Source: Nitrospirillum sp034653275 | GTDB taxonomy: Bacteria > Pseudomonadota > Alphaproteobacteria > Azospirillales > Azospirillaceae | Direction: 5' to 3' | Assembly (NCBI RefSeq): GCF_034653275.1 | Contig: NZ_JAYEES010000003.1 | Location: 1,922,001-1,986,000 of the forward strand | Length of the DNA stretch: 64,000 bases | Shown here: piece by piece, positions 7,856-15,987 of the stretch | Layout of the letters: the number at the start of each line of letters is the position of its first letter | Numbering within the stretch: the stretch's first letter is position 1 | Notes under the pieces: generated by a model | What the model saw: the letters and a program-made list of their open reading frames with translations, nothing else | What the model was told of the DNA's origin: nothing | Database searches by the model: none | Program-made: the position numbers and the translations under genes

Positions 7856-8329
7856 TCAGGCGGCGGAACTGGCAGGATAATTGGTGTAGTCCAGGGCCGA
7901 GGTCCAGAACCGCTCCAGCTTGCGCATCAGTTCGTTGGCCTTGTTCAACTCATCCGCCGACAGACCCGCCTCACCCAGCGCGCCCACCTGGCGCTCGAAC
8001 AGGGTGTTGATCTTGTCGCGCAGGGCGATGCCCTTGTCGGACAGGCGGACGCGCACGGACCGGCGATCATGGGCCGACCGCTCCTGCGTCAGGTAGCCGT
8101 TCTCATGCATCTTCTTGACGTTGTAGGAGACATTCGACCCCAGGTAGTACCCCCGCGCGGTCAACTCCCCCACCGTCAGCTCATCCTCACCGATATTGTA
8201 GAGAATCAAGCTCTGGACGTTGTTGATGTCCTGCACACCCTGCCGGTCCAGTTCCACCTTCAGCACTTCCAGAAAGTGCCGATGCAGCCTTTCGATCAAC
8301 AGGATGCTGTCGTAGTAAGGTTGCTTCAA
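7856..8329 (-). CDS. MarR-family winged-helix regulator (LdtR-like)
   Basis: Winged-helix repressor or activator of about 157 residues. The start was set to the TTG at 8329-8327 (reads M-KQPYYDSILLIERLHRH) because a strong Shine-Dalgarno AAGGAG lies five bases before it and homologues begin at MKQPYYDS. A longer frame reaching 8416 would add 29 residues without homology. The recognition region is ELTARGYYLGSNVSYNVKKM and the wing is ERSAHDRRSVRVRLSDKG. A C-terminal helix follows. LdtR-type regulators act in cell-wall and stress responses; the target here is not evident. An imperfect repeat GCCGG-N8-CCGGC at 8370-8387 lies just upstream and could be an operator. Confidence 0.88.
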   Translation of the reverse strand: MKQPYYDSILLIERLHRHFLEVLKVELDRQGVQDINNVQSLILYNIGEDELTVGELTARGYYLGSNVSYNVKKMHENGYLTQERSAHDRRSVRVRLSDKGIALRDKINTLFERQVGALGEAGLSADELNKANELMRKLERFWTSALDYTNYPASSAA

Positions 8330-8541
8330 AGCCCTCTCCTTCACACTGAACCGACGACATAGAGTGTTCGCCGGCAAGTAAACCGGCATGAACCATTTGG
8401 GATACGTAGATTCCATTGGACGGACAAGACTTTAACGCATCGCCCCCGGGTAATCGACCCGATAATGTAAGAAATGCTCAGAATCTGGCGGTTAAGCCAA
8501 CCCAAACCTACCCCGAAAGGACAGGTCGGTTATCCGTTTAT

Positions 8542-8587
8542 CCGGCATATCTCTTCCGGAGGGATAGCCGGGCCGATTCCCGCCCGG
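8542..8587. other. Inverted repeats between the MarR gene and the acyl-CoA hydrolase gene
   Basis: Downstream of the hydrolase stop there are two nested stem-forming repeats. One is CCGGC-A-TATC with GATA-GCCGG (8542-8571) around an 11-base loop. The other is CCGGGC / GCCCGG (8568-8587). Neither has a T-run, so a classical terminator is doubtful. The surrounding 277 bases (8330-8606) show no gene. Confidence 0.3.
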
Positions 8588-8606
8588 CCTGCCGCTTCGG
8601 TGTACG

Positions 8607-9722
8607 TCAATCGGTGAAGGTGAGATCCCCCGACGGCACCGGCTGGAAGTGCCGCTCCACCTCAGACTCGGATACCTCGGCCAGGGTCGCCGGCCGCCAT
8701 TTTGGTTGGCGGTCCTTATCCACCAGCTGGGCCCGGATGCCTTCGTAAAAGTCGTGGCCGGCCATCACCGCCTGGGTCATGCGGTATTCCATGACCAGCA
8801 CGTCCTCGATCTCCAGCGACACGCCCCGGCGCAGTTGGCTCAAGGTCACCTTCAGGCTGGTGGGCGACATCTGCGACAGGGTCTTCACCGTGGCCGATGC
8901 CCAGGCGTCGTCGAAACCCTGCGTTTCATCGCACAGGCAGGCCAGGATCTCCTCCACCGTCTCGGCGTTGAAGCTGCGGTCGATCGACGGTGTGTGGGCG
9001 GCCAGGGGCGCCTCGCCGGGGAAGGTGGCGTGGCGGGCCAGCACGGCGTCGACGGCGGTGTGCGCCTGCGCGCCATAGCTGGCGGCGGCCAGCTCCTCCA
9101 CCAGCGCCCCCAGCTGGGCGGAAGGGATGTGGTGGGTGGCGATTCCGGCATAGGCGGCGTCGGCGGCGCCCAGCCGGGCGCCGGTCAGCGCCAGGTAGGT
9201 GCCCAGCTCCCCCGGCAGGCGGGACAGGAAGTAGCCGCCGCCCACGTCGGGGAACAGGCCGATGCCCGTCTCCGGCATGGCCAGCAGGGTCTTCTCCGTC
9301 GTCACCCGGTGGCTGCCGTGCACCGACAGGCCCACGCCGCCCCCCATGGTGATGCCGTCCAGCAGCGCGATGTAGGGCTTGGGATAGCGCTTGATGCGGC
9401 GATTCAGCCGGTATTCCTCCCGGAAGAAGTCACGGGCGATGGTGCCGTCCCCCTCCCCGGCCTGCCGGGCCTTGCCGCTGTCCCACACGGCGCGCACGTC
9501 GCCGCCGGCGCAGAAGGCGCGGTCCCCGGCCCCCTGGATCACCACCGCCTTGATGGCCGGATCCCGGGCCCAGGCGGCCAGCTGCGGATCGATGACCCGG
9601 ATCATGTCCAAGGTCAGCGCGTTCAGAGCCTTGGGCCGGTTCAGCAGCACATGGCCGATGGCGCCGCGCACGGTGCAGATGACGTGGGGCTGCTCCGCCT
9701 CCAAGTCCACGGTCTTGCTCAT
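8607..9722 (-). CDS. 3-hydroxyisobutyryl-CoA hydrolase (enoyl-CoA hydratase/isomerase family)
   Basis: Hydrolyses 3-hydroxyisobutyryl-CoA in valine breakdown, releasing CoA before the dehydrogenase step. The 371-residue crotonase-fold protein has GDRAFCAGGDVRAVWD in the oxyanion loop, MGGGVGLSVHGSHRV with the catalytic-region Gly-rich turn, and the family-specific GIGLFPDVGGGYFLSRLPG. The long C-terminal extension (NAETVEEILACL, EYRMTQ, FYEGIRAQLVDKDRQPKW) distinguishes the hydrolase from enoyl-CoA hydratases. It is alone on its strand, with no valine pathway genes beside it. Confidence 0.92.
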   Translation of the reverse strand: MSKTVDLEAEQPHVICTVRGAIGHVLLNRPKALNALTLDMIRVIDPQLAAWARDPAIKAVVIQGAGDRAFCAGGDVRAVWDSGKARQAGEGDGTIARDFFREEYRLNRRIKRYPKPYIALLDGITMGGGVGLSVHGSHRVTTEKTLLAMPETGIGLFPDVGGGYFLSRLPGELGTYLALTGARLGAADAAYAGIATHHIPSAQLGALVEELAAASYGAQAHTAVDAVLARHATFPGEAPLAAHTPSIDRSFNAETVEEILACLCDETQGFDDAWASATVKTLSQMSPTSLKVTLSQLRRGVSLEIEDVLVMEYRMTQAVMAGHDFYEGIRAQLVDKDRQPKWRPATLAEVSESEVERHFQPVPSGDLTFTD

Positions 9723-9800
9723 TCCCTCATCCCCCGAAGTTCGCCGAGGCCCGTTGGGGCCTTCAAATTTATCTGTGGGGCGGCCCTAGTGCCCCGCCCG

Positions 9801-9814
9801 TTGACAGGGATCAT
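9801..9814 (+). promoter_or_regulatory. FNR/FixK-like box upstream of hemB
   Basis: TTGACAGGGATCAT fits TTGAY-N4-ATCAA at nine of the ten defined bases. It lies 187 bases before hemB, and porphyrin genes in alphaproteobacteria are often under FNR/FixK control. The site could instead serve the divergent hydrolase gene (start 9722). The match may be chance. Confidence 0.3.
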
Positions 9815-10000
9815 AGGGAGCGGCACCGGGCAATACCAGCCCGGCGGCCGTCGCCGCCCTGGGCAAGGCAGCGTTGACCTGGGCGGGCGGCCTGCCCCCG
9901 TCCGCGCCCTTGAGGGGCGGGGATCCCAGGCGTAGCATTCCCGGCACCGGTTCCTTACCCAACGTCACTCCCAAACGTCTCAAGGACTTGGAGACCTTCC

Positions 10001-11023
10001 ATGGTTGATCATGCCTCCCTGCCCCGCCGCTTCGGCGGCGATCCCCGCCAGCGTCCGCGCCGCAACCGCGTCGACGCCTGGACGCGCCGGCTGGTGGCGG
10101 AAACCCGGCTGTCGGTTGACGACCTGATCTGGCCGGTCTTCGTGGTGGATGGGGAGAACCAGCGGGAGCCCGTGACCTCCATGCCGGGGGTGGAGCGGCT
10201 CAGCATCGACCTGCTGGTGCCGGCCGTGGCCGAGGCGCGCGACCTGGGCATCCCCTGCGTGGCCCTGTTCCCCTGCCTGTCGGCGGACCAGAAGGACCCC
10301 ATGGGCAGCGAGGCGACCAACCCCGACAACCTGATGTGCCGGGCCCTGCGCGCCATCAAACGCGAGGTGCCGGACATCGGCACCCTGGGCGACGTGGCGC
10401 TGGACCCCTACACCAGCCACGGCCACGACGGCATCGTCACCGACGGCCGCATCCTGAACGATGAGACGGTGGCCGTGCTGGTGCAGCAGTCGCTGGTGCA
10501 GGCGGCGGCGGGCTGCGACATCATCGCCCCGTCCGACATGATGGACGGCCGCGTCGGCGCCATCCGTGACGCATTGGACGAGAGCGGGCATGAGCTGACG
10601 CGCATCTGCGCCTATGCCGCCAAGTACGCCTCCGCCTTCTACGGCCCCTTCCGCGACGCGGTGAAGACCGGCGGCTTGCTGAAGGGCGACAAGCGCACCT
10701 ACCAGATGGATTCCGCCAACACCAACGAGGCCCTGCGCGAGGTGCAACTGGACCTGGAGGAAGGTGCCGACATGGTCATGGTGAAGCCGGGCCTGCCCTA
10801 CCTGGATATCGTCCATCGGGTGAAGGCGGAGTTCGGCGTGCCCACCTTCGCCTACCAGGTCAGCGGAGAGTTCGCCATGATGAAGGCGGCCGCGCAGAAC
10901 GGCTGGATGGATTACGAGAAGTCGCTGCTGGAAACGCTGCTGGCATTTCGCCGCGCCGGGGCGGACGCCATCCTGACCTACGGCGCCATCGATGCCGCCC
11001 GCCTGCTGCGGGCCGGCTACTGA
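10001..11023 (+). CDS. hemB: Delta-aminolevulinic acid dehydratase (porphobilinogen synthase)
   Basis: Condenses two 5-aminolevulinate molecules to porphobilinogen in heme synthesis. The 340-residue product shows the Schiff-base lysines K208 (AAKYASAFYGPFRDA) and K262 (MVMVKPGLPYLDI) and the substrate pocket SDMMDGRVGAIRDALD. The metal-binding region lacks the cysteine triad of zinc enzymes: DVALDPYTSHGHDGI is the Mg-dependent type seen in alphaproteobacteria. Single transcription unit, ending in a GC-rich hairpin facing the convergent VOC gene. Confidence 0.97.
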   Translation: MVDHASLPRRFGGDPRQRPRRNRVDAWTRRLVAETRLSVDDLIWPVFVVDGENQREPVTSMPGVERLSIDLLVPAVAEARDLGIPCVALFPCLSADQKDPMGSEATNPDNLMCRALRAIKREVPDIGTLGDVALDPYTSHGHDGIVTDGRILNDETVAVLVQQSLVQAAAGCDIIAPSDMMDGRVGAIRDALDESGHELTRICAYAAKYASAFYGPFRDAVKTGGLLKGDKRTYQMDSANTNEALREVQLDLEEGADMVMVKPGLPYLDIVHRVKAEFGVPTFAYQVSGEFAMMKAAAQNGWMDYEKSLLETLLAFRRAGADAILTYGAIDAARLLRAGY

Positions 11024-11032
11024 TCCCGAAGC

Positions 11033-11063
11033 GGCGCGGACCGGGATGCCGCCGGTCCGCGCC
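11033..11063. terminator. Hairpin between convergent hemB and VOC gene
   Basis: Arms GGCGCGGACCGG (11033-11044) and CCGGTCCGCGCC (11052-11063) form a perfect 12-bp stem. Only a short pyrimidine tract CTTCCGT follows, so it may act with Rho or simply as a 3' protective hairpin for both transcripts. Confidence 0.55.
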
Positions 11064-11069
11064 CTTCCG

Positions 11070-11459
11070 TCATTCGGGGTCGTGGCAGACGGCCTCGATA
11101 TTGTGGCCGTCGGGATCCAGCACGAAGGCCCCGTAATAGTTGGGATGATAGTGCGGGCGCAGGCCCGGGGCACCGTTATCGCGGCCACCGGCGGCGAGTG
11201 CGGCGGCGTGGAAGGCGTCGACCGTCTTGCGGTCCGGCGCCGCGAAGCTGATGTGCAGGGCCCCACCCTGTAGCCGCCGCCCCGTGCCGATCCAGAAATA
11301 GGGTTTGCCGTCGCTGCCGTAGCCGGCATGGGCGCCGGCGCCCGTCATCTCCGCGGTGATGTCCATGAGGCGGGTGATGCCCAACGGGGCCAGGGCGTGG
11401 TCGTAAAAGGCGGAGGAGGTCGCGAAGTCGGCGACCGAGAAGCCGATGTGATCCAGCAC
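11070..11459 (-). CDS. VOC (glyoxalase/dioxygenase superfamily) protein
   Basis: A 129-residue single VOC-fold protein. It starts MLDHIGFSVADFATSSAFYD with a metal-ligand-like His4 and ends FVLDPDGHNIEAVCHDPE with the closing Glu, the pattern of glyoxalase-like and bleomycin-resistance-like proteins. The substrate cannot be read from the sequence. It is convergent with hemB and 38 bases beyond the YheT-like hydrolase on the same strand, so it may be the last gene of that small unit. Confidence 0.88.
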   Translation of the reverse strand: MLDHIGFSVADFATSSAFYDHALAPLGITRLMDITAEMTGAGAHAGYGSDGKPYFWIGTGRRLQGGALHISFAAPDRKTVDAFHAAALAAGGRDNGAPGLRPHYHPNYYGAFVLDPDGHNIEAVCHDPE

Positions 11460-11497
11460 AGGAATGACCCTCCCATATGTTTATTATCGCGCCCCCA

Positions 11498-12532
11498 TCA
11501 TGCCAGCGTTTCCAGAAAACGCACCAGGCATCGATCAAGCCATCCACCACCTAAAATAGCGCTCCGCCCCTCGTCCGTGGCATGGAATCCGACGTGCCCC
11601 CCTTTGGTCACGACCAGAGGCACCAGCGCCGGATGCGCCGTCCAGTCGAAGGCCAGATAGGGTTCGGGCGCTATCCAGGGATCGTCCAGGGCGTGGATGA
11701 CCAGGGTGGGCCGGGTGATGGCGGGCAGGAATGGGAGCGCGCTGTTGACACGATAATACTCCTCCGCGTCCCGCCAGCCGTTGGCCGGCGCCACATAGCC
11801 GTCGTCGAAGTCATAGATGGTGCGGGCGTGGCGCACCGCCGCCTGACGTTCCGCCTCGGCGGTTCCCGGCTCGGCCGGGGTGGCCAGGGTCTCCGCCTTC
11901 ATCTGGCGCAGCAGCCACAGATGGTAGGGACGGTTGCGCGCCTTCAGGAAGCGGCGGGAGGTCGCGGACAGGTCGATGGGCGCCGATACGGCCACGCCGC
12001 CGCGCACCATGGCGGGCAACTCCCCCACCTCGCCCATCAGCTTCAGCACCATGTTGCCCGCCAGGGAATATCCCACCACCACCACGCCGGCCGCCGTCAA
12101 ATCCGGCAGGGTGGCGGCCAGGTGGACCAGCACGGCGCGGGCATCCTGCGTGCGGCCAGCGTGGTAGCGCTGGCGCGTCCGGCCGACCAAGGGGCCGGCG
12201 CCGCGCAGGTTCAGGCGCAGGACGGCATGGCCGCGCGCCAGCACCGCCCCGGCGGCGGCGCGGATGTAGGCGCTGTCCTCCGACCCCGCCAGGCCATGGA
12301 CCAGCACCACCAAGGGGCGGGCGTCCGCCGGCGCGGCCGGGCGGTGCAGCGTGCCGGCCAGGCTGTCGCCGCTGCCGTCGTCCATGGGGAAGACCAGCGC
12401 CTGTCCCGCCGGCAGGGGATGCCGGGGCCGCCGCAGGGTGTTGCGCAAGGTCTGGAGATCAGGCCCCAGCCACGGCGGGCGCGGCCGGAAGGCCGGATAA
12501 CCGGGGGGCAGGGGCGGAACGGGGGACGGCAA
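11498..12532 (-). CDS. YheT-family alpha/beta hydrolase
   Basis: A 344-residue hydrolase of the YheT/EMB8 group. It shows the family N-terminus (WLGPDLQTLRNTLRR), oxyanion segment VVLVHGLAGSEDSAYIR, nucleophile elbow VVVGYSLAGNMVLKLMGE, an acid region IHALDDPWIAPE and a terminal His (TKGGHVGFHA). The start codon appears to be TTG at 12532, one base after the stop of the upstream hydrolase. No earlier or better ATG exists before residue 51, and initiation is probably coupled to translation of the upstream gene. Substrate unknown, though relatives act on lipophilic esters. Confidence 0.87.
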   Translation of the reverse strand: MPSPVPPLPPGYPAFRPRPPWLGPDLQTLRNTLRRPRHPLPAGQALVFPMDDGSGDSLAGTLHRPAAPADARPLVVLVHGLAGSEDSAYIRAAAGAVLARGHAVLRLNLRGAGPLVGRTRQRYHAGRTQDARAVLVHLAATLPDLTAAGVVVVGYSLAGNMVLKLMGEVGELPAMVRGGVAVSAPIDLSATSRRFLKARNRPYHLWLLRQMKAETLATPAEPGTAEAERQAAVRHARTIYDFDDGYVAPANGWRDAEEYYRVNSALPFLPAITRPTLVIHALDDPWIAPEPYLAFDWTAHPALVPLVVTKGGHVGFHATDEGRSAILGGGWLDRCLVRFLETLA

Positions 12533-12533
12533 C

Positions 12534-13394
12534 TTAGCGCAGGAAGTCGCGCACGGCCGCCAGCTGCGCCGGATCCATCAGCGCCGGGGCGTGGCCGGCG
12601 TCGGCCACCTCGAACAGCGTGGCCTTGGGGCCCCGCTGCGTCATCGCCCGCGCGATCTCGGCCGTCAGCAGGTCGGACTGCAGGCCGCGGATGGCCAGGA
12701 CGGGGCAGCGGATCATGCCCCACACCGGCCACAGGTCGACATCGGTGATGGGCTGGGTCTGGAAGGCGCGGGCGATGCCAGTGTCATAGGCCAGGCCCAG
12801 CGTGCCGTCGGGCCGCGTCCAATAGCCGTGCTCCGCCAGGTGGCGCCACTGCGCGTCCGTCAGGTCGCCGAAGGGGGCGTAGACCAGGCTGAGATAGCGC
12901 TGCACCTCTTCCACCGTGTGGAACACCGGGTTGGTGCCGACATAGGTGCCGATGCGTTCCAGCGCCGCCTTGGGCACCAGCGGGCCGACATCGTTGACCA
13001 CCAGGCGGGTCACCGGGGTGTCGCCCTGGGCCGCGAGGATCATGCCGATCAGACCGCCCATGGAGGTGCCGACCCAATCCAGGCTTTCCACATCCAGGCG
13101 CGCGATCAGGGCCGCCATGTCGGCCAGGTACTGGGGGTAGCCGTAGAGGTCGGGATTGGCCAGCGTGCCGCTCCTGCCCCGGCCCACCACGTCGGGGCAG
13201 ACCACGCGGGCGCCCAGGCTGTCCGCCAGATGCGCCGCCAGCACGTCGAAGTCGCGGCCGTTGCGGGTCAGGCCATGGCAGCAGACGATGGTGCGGCTGG
13301 CATGTCCGGTATCCGGACTCCACTGCGTGTAGGCCAGGCGGTGGAAGCCCAGGGCGGAGAGACCCCGAAGGGTATGTTCGGTCATGGTCGCCAT
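12534..13394 (-). CDS. Alpha/beta hydrolase
   Basis: A hydrolase of about 286 residues starting MATMTEHTLRGLSALGFHRL; the ATG nine bases further in is also possible. It shows the oxyanion motif IVCCHGLTRNGRDFDV, nucleophile motif DWVGTSMGGLIGMILA, and a C-terminal catalytic His in VADAGHAPALMDP. This pattern is common among alphaproteobacterial hydrolases of unknown substrate. The open frame continues far upstream (to 14657) but there it is antisense to motB, so I end it here. It forms a two-gene unit with the YheT-like gene. Confidence 0.87.
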   Translation of the reverse strand: MATMTEHTLRGLSALGFHRLAYTQWSPDTGHASRTIVCCHGLTRNGRDFDVLAAHLADSLGARVVCPDVVGRGRSGTLANPDLYGYPQYLADMAALIARLDVESLDWVGTSMGGLIGMILAAQGDTPVTRLVVNDVGPLVPKAALERIGTYVGTNPVFHTVEEVQRYLSLVYAPFGDLTDAQWRHLAEHGYWTRPDGTLGLAYDTGIARAFQTQPITDVDLWPVWGMIRCPVLAIRGLQSDLLTAEIARAMTQRGPKATLFEVADAGHAPALMDPAQLAAVRDFLR

Positions 13395-13643
13395 GGGCAA
13401 AGCGATACCATGGCCCCCGGCTCGGGGAAAGCCCACCCTTGGCCAAAGGGCGAGGCGTGACCATATGGCGCCCATTGTTCGTTCGGGGTGGTGTTCATTC
13501 CGGATGGGTACCGATCCCGGGCCGCCGCGCGGGGCTATCCCACAGGCGCTCCATTTAGGATTTGTCGCGCCGGCCCCGGCCCCGGTTACACTGCCCTGGT
13601 TATACTGTTCGTCCAAGGTTTCAAGGCATAAGGGGAGACCGGC

Positions 13644-14789
13644 TTGGCCAGCGCGGGTGGCGACGAGAAGGCGCCCATCATCATCAAGAAGGTGAACAAG
13701 GGCGGCGACGGGCACCACGGCGGCGCCTGGAAGGTGGCGTACGCCGACTTCGTCACCGCCATGATGGCCTTCTTCCTGCTGCTGTGGCTGCTGAGCGTGA
13801 CCACGGCGGAGCAGAAGCTGGGCTTGGCCGACTATTTCAGCCCCGCCACCCCATCCAAGCAGGAAAGCGGCGCCGGCGGCGTGCTGGGCGGCAAGACCAT
13901 CACGGTCAACGGTGCCGCCATGAACAACAGCTCCCCCACATCGGTGGCGGTGCCCCTGCCCTCGCGCCCCCAGGCCTCCAACGCCTTCCAGTCGGTGGAG
14001 GACGCCACGGACGAGGCCCAGGGCAAGCCCGACGGCAAGGATGAGAAGACCAGCGGCACCACCGACAACACCGGCGGGCGCAGCGACGGCAGCAAGTCGG
14101 GTGACGGCCGGCTGGACATGGACCAGAACGGCGACGGCAAGGTGGATGAGCAGGAACTGAAGCAGGCCCTGGCCCAGCACGAGGACCAGCAGTTCAAGGA
14201 GATCGAGAAGGAGCTGCGCCAGGCCATCCAGCAGGTGCCGGAACTGAAGGCCCTGCAGCAGAACGTCATCATGCAGCGCACGCCGGAGGGGGAGCGCCTG
14301 AACCTGGTGGACCAGGACGGCTATTCCATGTTCCCGTCCGGCAGCGCCAAGATGAACAGCCAGACGGCCCAGCTCCTGTCCTTGGTGGCGCAGGCGGTGG
14401 CCAAGCTGCCCAACAAGGTGTCCATCACCGGCCACACCGACAACACCCCCTTCGCCAATAACGGCGGCGGCAACTACGGCAACTGGGAACTGTCGTCGGA
14501 TCGCGCCAACGCCAGCCGCCGCGCCCTGGCCGCCGCCGGCGTGGCCGAGGATCGCATCGCCTCCGTCGTGGGGCTGGCCGACCGCGACCCGTTGTTCCCC
14601 GAGGATCCCAAGTCGCCCCGCAACCGGCGCATCAGCATCACCGTGCTGCGTGAACATCCCCTGACAGAAACGGCCACGCCACCGGGCGCGGCCGCCACGC
14701 CCGCGGGCGTCCGCACCACCCCGGCCGGCCAGCCGGTGCCGCCCCCGCCGCCTTCGGTCACCAGCCGGCCGGAAGGGGGCGGGCGCTAA
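13644..14789 (+). CDS. motB: Flagellar stator protein MotB with EF-hand loop in the linker
   Basis: Peptidoglycan-anchored stator subunit that, with MotA, couples ion flow to flagellar rotation. Starts at TTG 13644 behind AAGGGGAG. Residues 25-51 (GGAWKVAYADFVTAMMAFFL and on) form the single membrane helix with the ion-carrying Asp at D35. The OmpA-type peptidoglycan-binding domain covers about 225-345 (ITGHTDNTPF, ELSSDRANASRRAL, NRRISITVL). The linker (60-190) is Gly/Ser/Asp-rich and holds a textbook EF-hand loop at 160-171 (DQNGDGKVDEQE). A Pro-rich tail ends the protein. No motA is beside it, so the partner is elsewhere. Confidence 0.92.
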   Translation: MASAGGDEKAPIIIKKVNKGGDGHHGGAWKVAYADFVTAMMAFFLLLWLLSVTTAEQKLGLADYFSPATPSKQESGAGGVLGGKTITVNGAAMNNSSPTSVAVPLPSRPQASNAFQSVEDATDEAQGKPDGKDEKTSGTTDNTGGRSDGSKSGDGRLDMDQNGDGKVDEQELKQALAQHEDQQFKEIEKELRQAIQQVPELKALQQNVIMQRTPEGERLNLVDQDGYSMFPSGSAKMNSQTAQLLSLVAQAVAKLPNKVSITGHTDNTPFANNGGGNYGNWELSSDRANASRRALAAAGVAEDRIASVVGLADRDPLFPEDPKSPRNRRISITVLREHPLTETATPPGAAATPAGVRTTPAGQPVPPPPPSVTSRPEGGGR

Positions 14790-14862
14790 AGCGTGGGGCG
14801 ACCGGATAGCCGCTTAATCCGAAAGGGAATGCCACTGGCACGGTCTTACATCTCCCGGTAAA

Positions 14863-14903
14863 GTTCATCGGGCGCCAACATCGGGTATCGTTTCATCGGG
14901 TGC
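14863..14903 (+). repeat. Short direct repeat upstream of bpt
   Basis: TTCATCGGGCGCC (14863-14875) recurs as TTCATCGGGTGCC (14891-14903), one mismatch, 28 bases apart. It lies in the 244-base gap between motB and bpt. It may be a regulatory half-site pair or chance; nothing else was recognised there. Confidence 0.35.
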
Positions 14904-15033
14904 CGGTTCTGAGGGCACCGTTTTGGCCGGCATGGTTCTTGAGTAAGCCAGTATTCAGTAGGCCTAATATTCGCTTATGACGTCCCCTGGCGTATCCTTC
15001 CGGGGATACCGTATCATTCCATGAAAGGCGCGG

Positions 15034-15768
15034 ATGTCCGTCATCCCCCCCCATTCCCGGCCGTTGCAGCAATTCTACCGCTCCGGCCCCATGCCCTGCC
15101 CCTACCTGCCCGGGCGCATGGAACGCAAGCTGTTCACCCGCCTGGTGGGGCAGCAGGCCAGCGGGGTCAATTCCGCCCTGTCGCGCGCGGGCTTCCGCCG
15201 CAGCCACGACATCGTCTACCGGCCGGTCTGCAGCGGCTGCGCCGCCTGCGTGCCGGTGCGCATCCCCGTCGCCACCTTCACCCCCAGCAAGACCATGCGC
15301 AAGGTCATGCGCGCCAACGCCGACCTGGTGGCGGGCGTGCAGCCGGCCAGCGCCACGGCGGAACAATTCCAGGTCTTCGCCAGCTATCAGGCCGCGCGCC
15401 ACAGCGACAGCGACATGAGCCGCATGGGCATGACCGACTATGCCGCCATGATCGAGGAAGGCCAGGTCGACAGCCGGCTGTACACCCTGCGCGACGGCGG
15501 CGGCACCCTGATGGGCGCCATCCTGACCGACCGGCTGGATGACGGCTTTTCCGCCGTCTACAGCTTCTACAACCCCGACATGCCGGAACGCAGCCTGGGC
15601 ACCCATCTGATCCTCACCCTGGTGGACCAGGCCCGCCGCGAGGGCCTGCCCCACGTCTATCTGGGCTATTGGATCGAGGGCAGCCGCAAGATGGATTACA
15701 AGCGGCGCTTCCAGCCGCTGGAGGCCTTGGGCCGCGACGGTTGGCTGCCGCTGGATCCGGCGTCCTGA
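15034..15768 (+). CDS. bpt: Aspartate/glutamate leucyltransferase (Bpt/ATE family)
   Basis: Transfers Leu from Leu-tRNA to proteins with N-terminal Asp or Glu, marking them for ClpS/ClpAP degradation (N-end rule). The 244-residue protein has the ATE N-terminal domain with CPYLPGRMERKLF and CSGCAACVPVRI, Cys clusters typical of the family, and the ATE C-terminal GNAT-like domain (DGFSAVYSFYNPDM, GTHLILTLVDQARREGLPHV, YLGYWIEGSRKMDYK). The ATG at 15034 follows AAAGGCGCGG. Monocistronic as far as can be seen. Confidence 0.95.
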   Translation: MSVIPPHSRPLQQFYRSGPMPCPYLPGRMERKLFTRLVGQQASGVNSALSRAGFRRSHDIVYRPVCSGCAACVPVRIPVATFTPSKTMRKVMRANADLVAGVQPASATAEQFQVFASYQAARHSDSDMSRMGMTDYAAMIEEGQVDSRLYTLRDGGGTLMGAILTDRLDDGFSAVYSFYNPDMPERSLGTHLILTLVDQARREGLPHVYLGYWIEGSRKMDYKRRFQPLEALGRDGWLPLDPAS

Positions 15769-15811
15769 CAACGGTTTTTGCCGTCAGACGCCGTCACATT
15801 TTCAAAATTCA

Positions 15812-15824
15812 TTGCACAATGCAA
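15812..15824. promoter_or_regulatory. Inverted repeat TTGCA-CAA-TGCAA
   Basis: A perfect 5-bp inverted repeat with a three-base centre lies 44 bases after bpt and 164 bases before the secreted pilin-like gene. The region is AT-rich compared with its surroundings. Half-sites of this kind are bound by several small repressor families, so it is a possible operator for the downstream gene. No other evidence. Confidence 0.3.
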
Positions 15825-15987
15825 AACGCTTCTTTCATTGAGCAAGAGGCACCATCCCATTCGCGAGTCGGCGGCGCCAAACCGCTGCTAAATTAACGGC
15901 ATGTATATTGCTGTGTTGCGATGTGCTTGATAGCGGCGCCCATGGGGGGCGTCGCGCGGAACCGTTAGAGAAGGGTGCCTTCGTCCC

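Noticed and set aside
13395..14657. Minus-strand frame continuing from the alpha/beta hydrolase across motB
   Set aside because: It is antisense to motB, with no homology in that part. The hydrolase starts at 13394.
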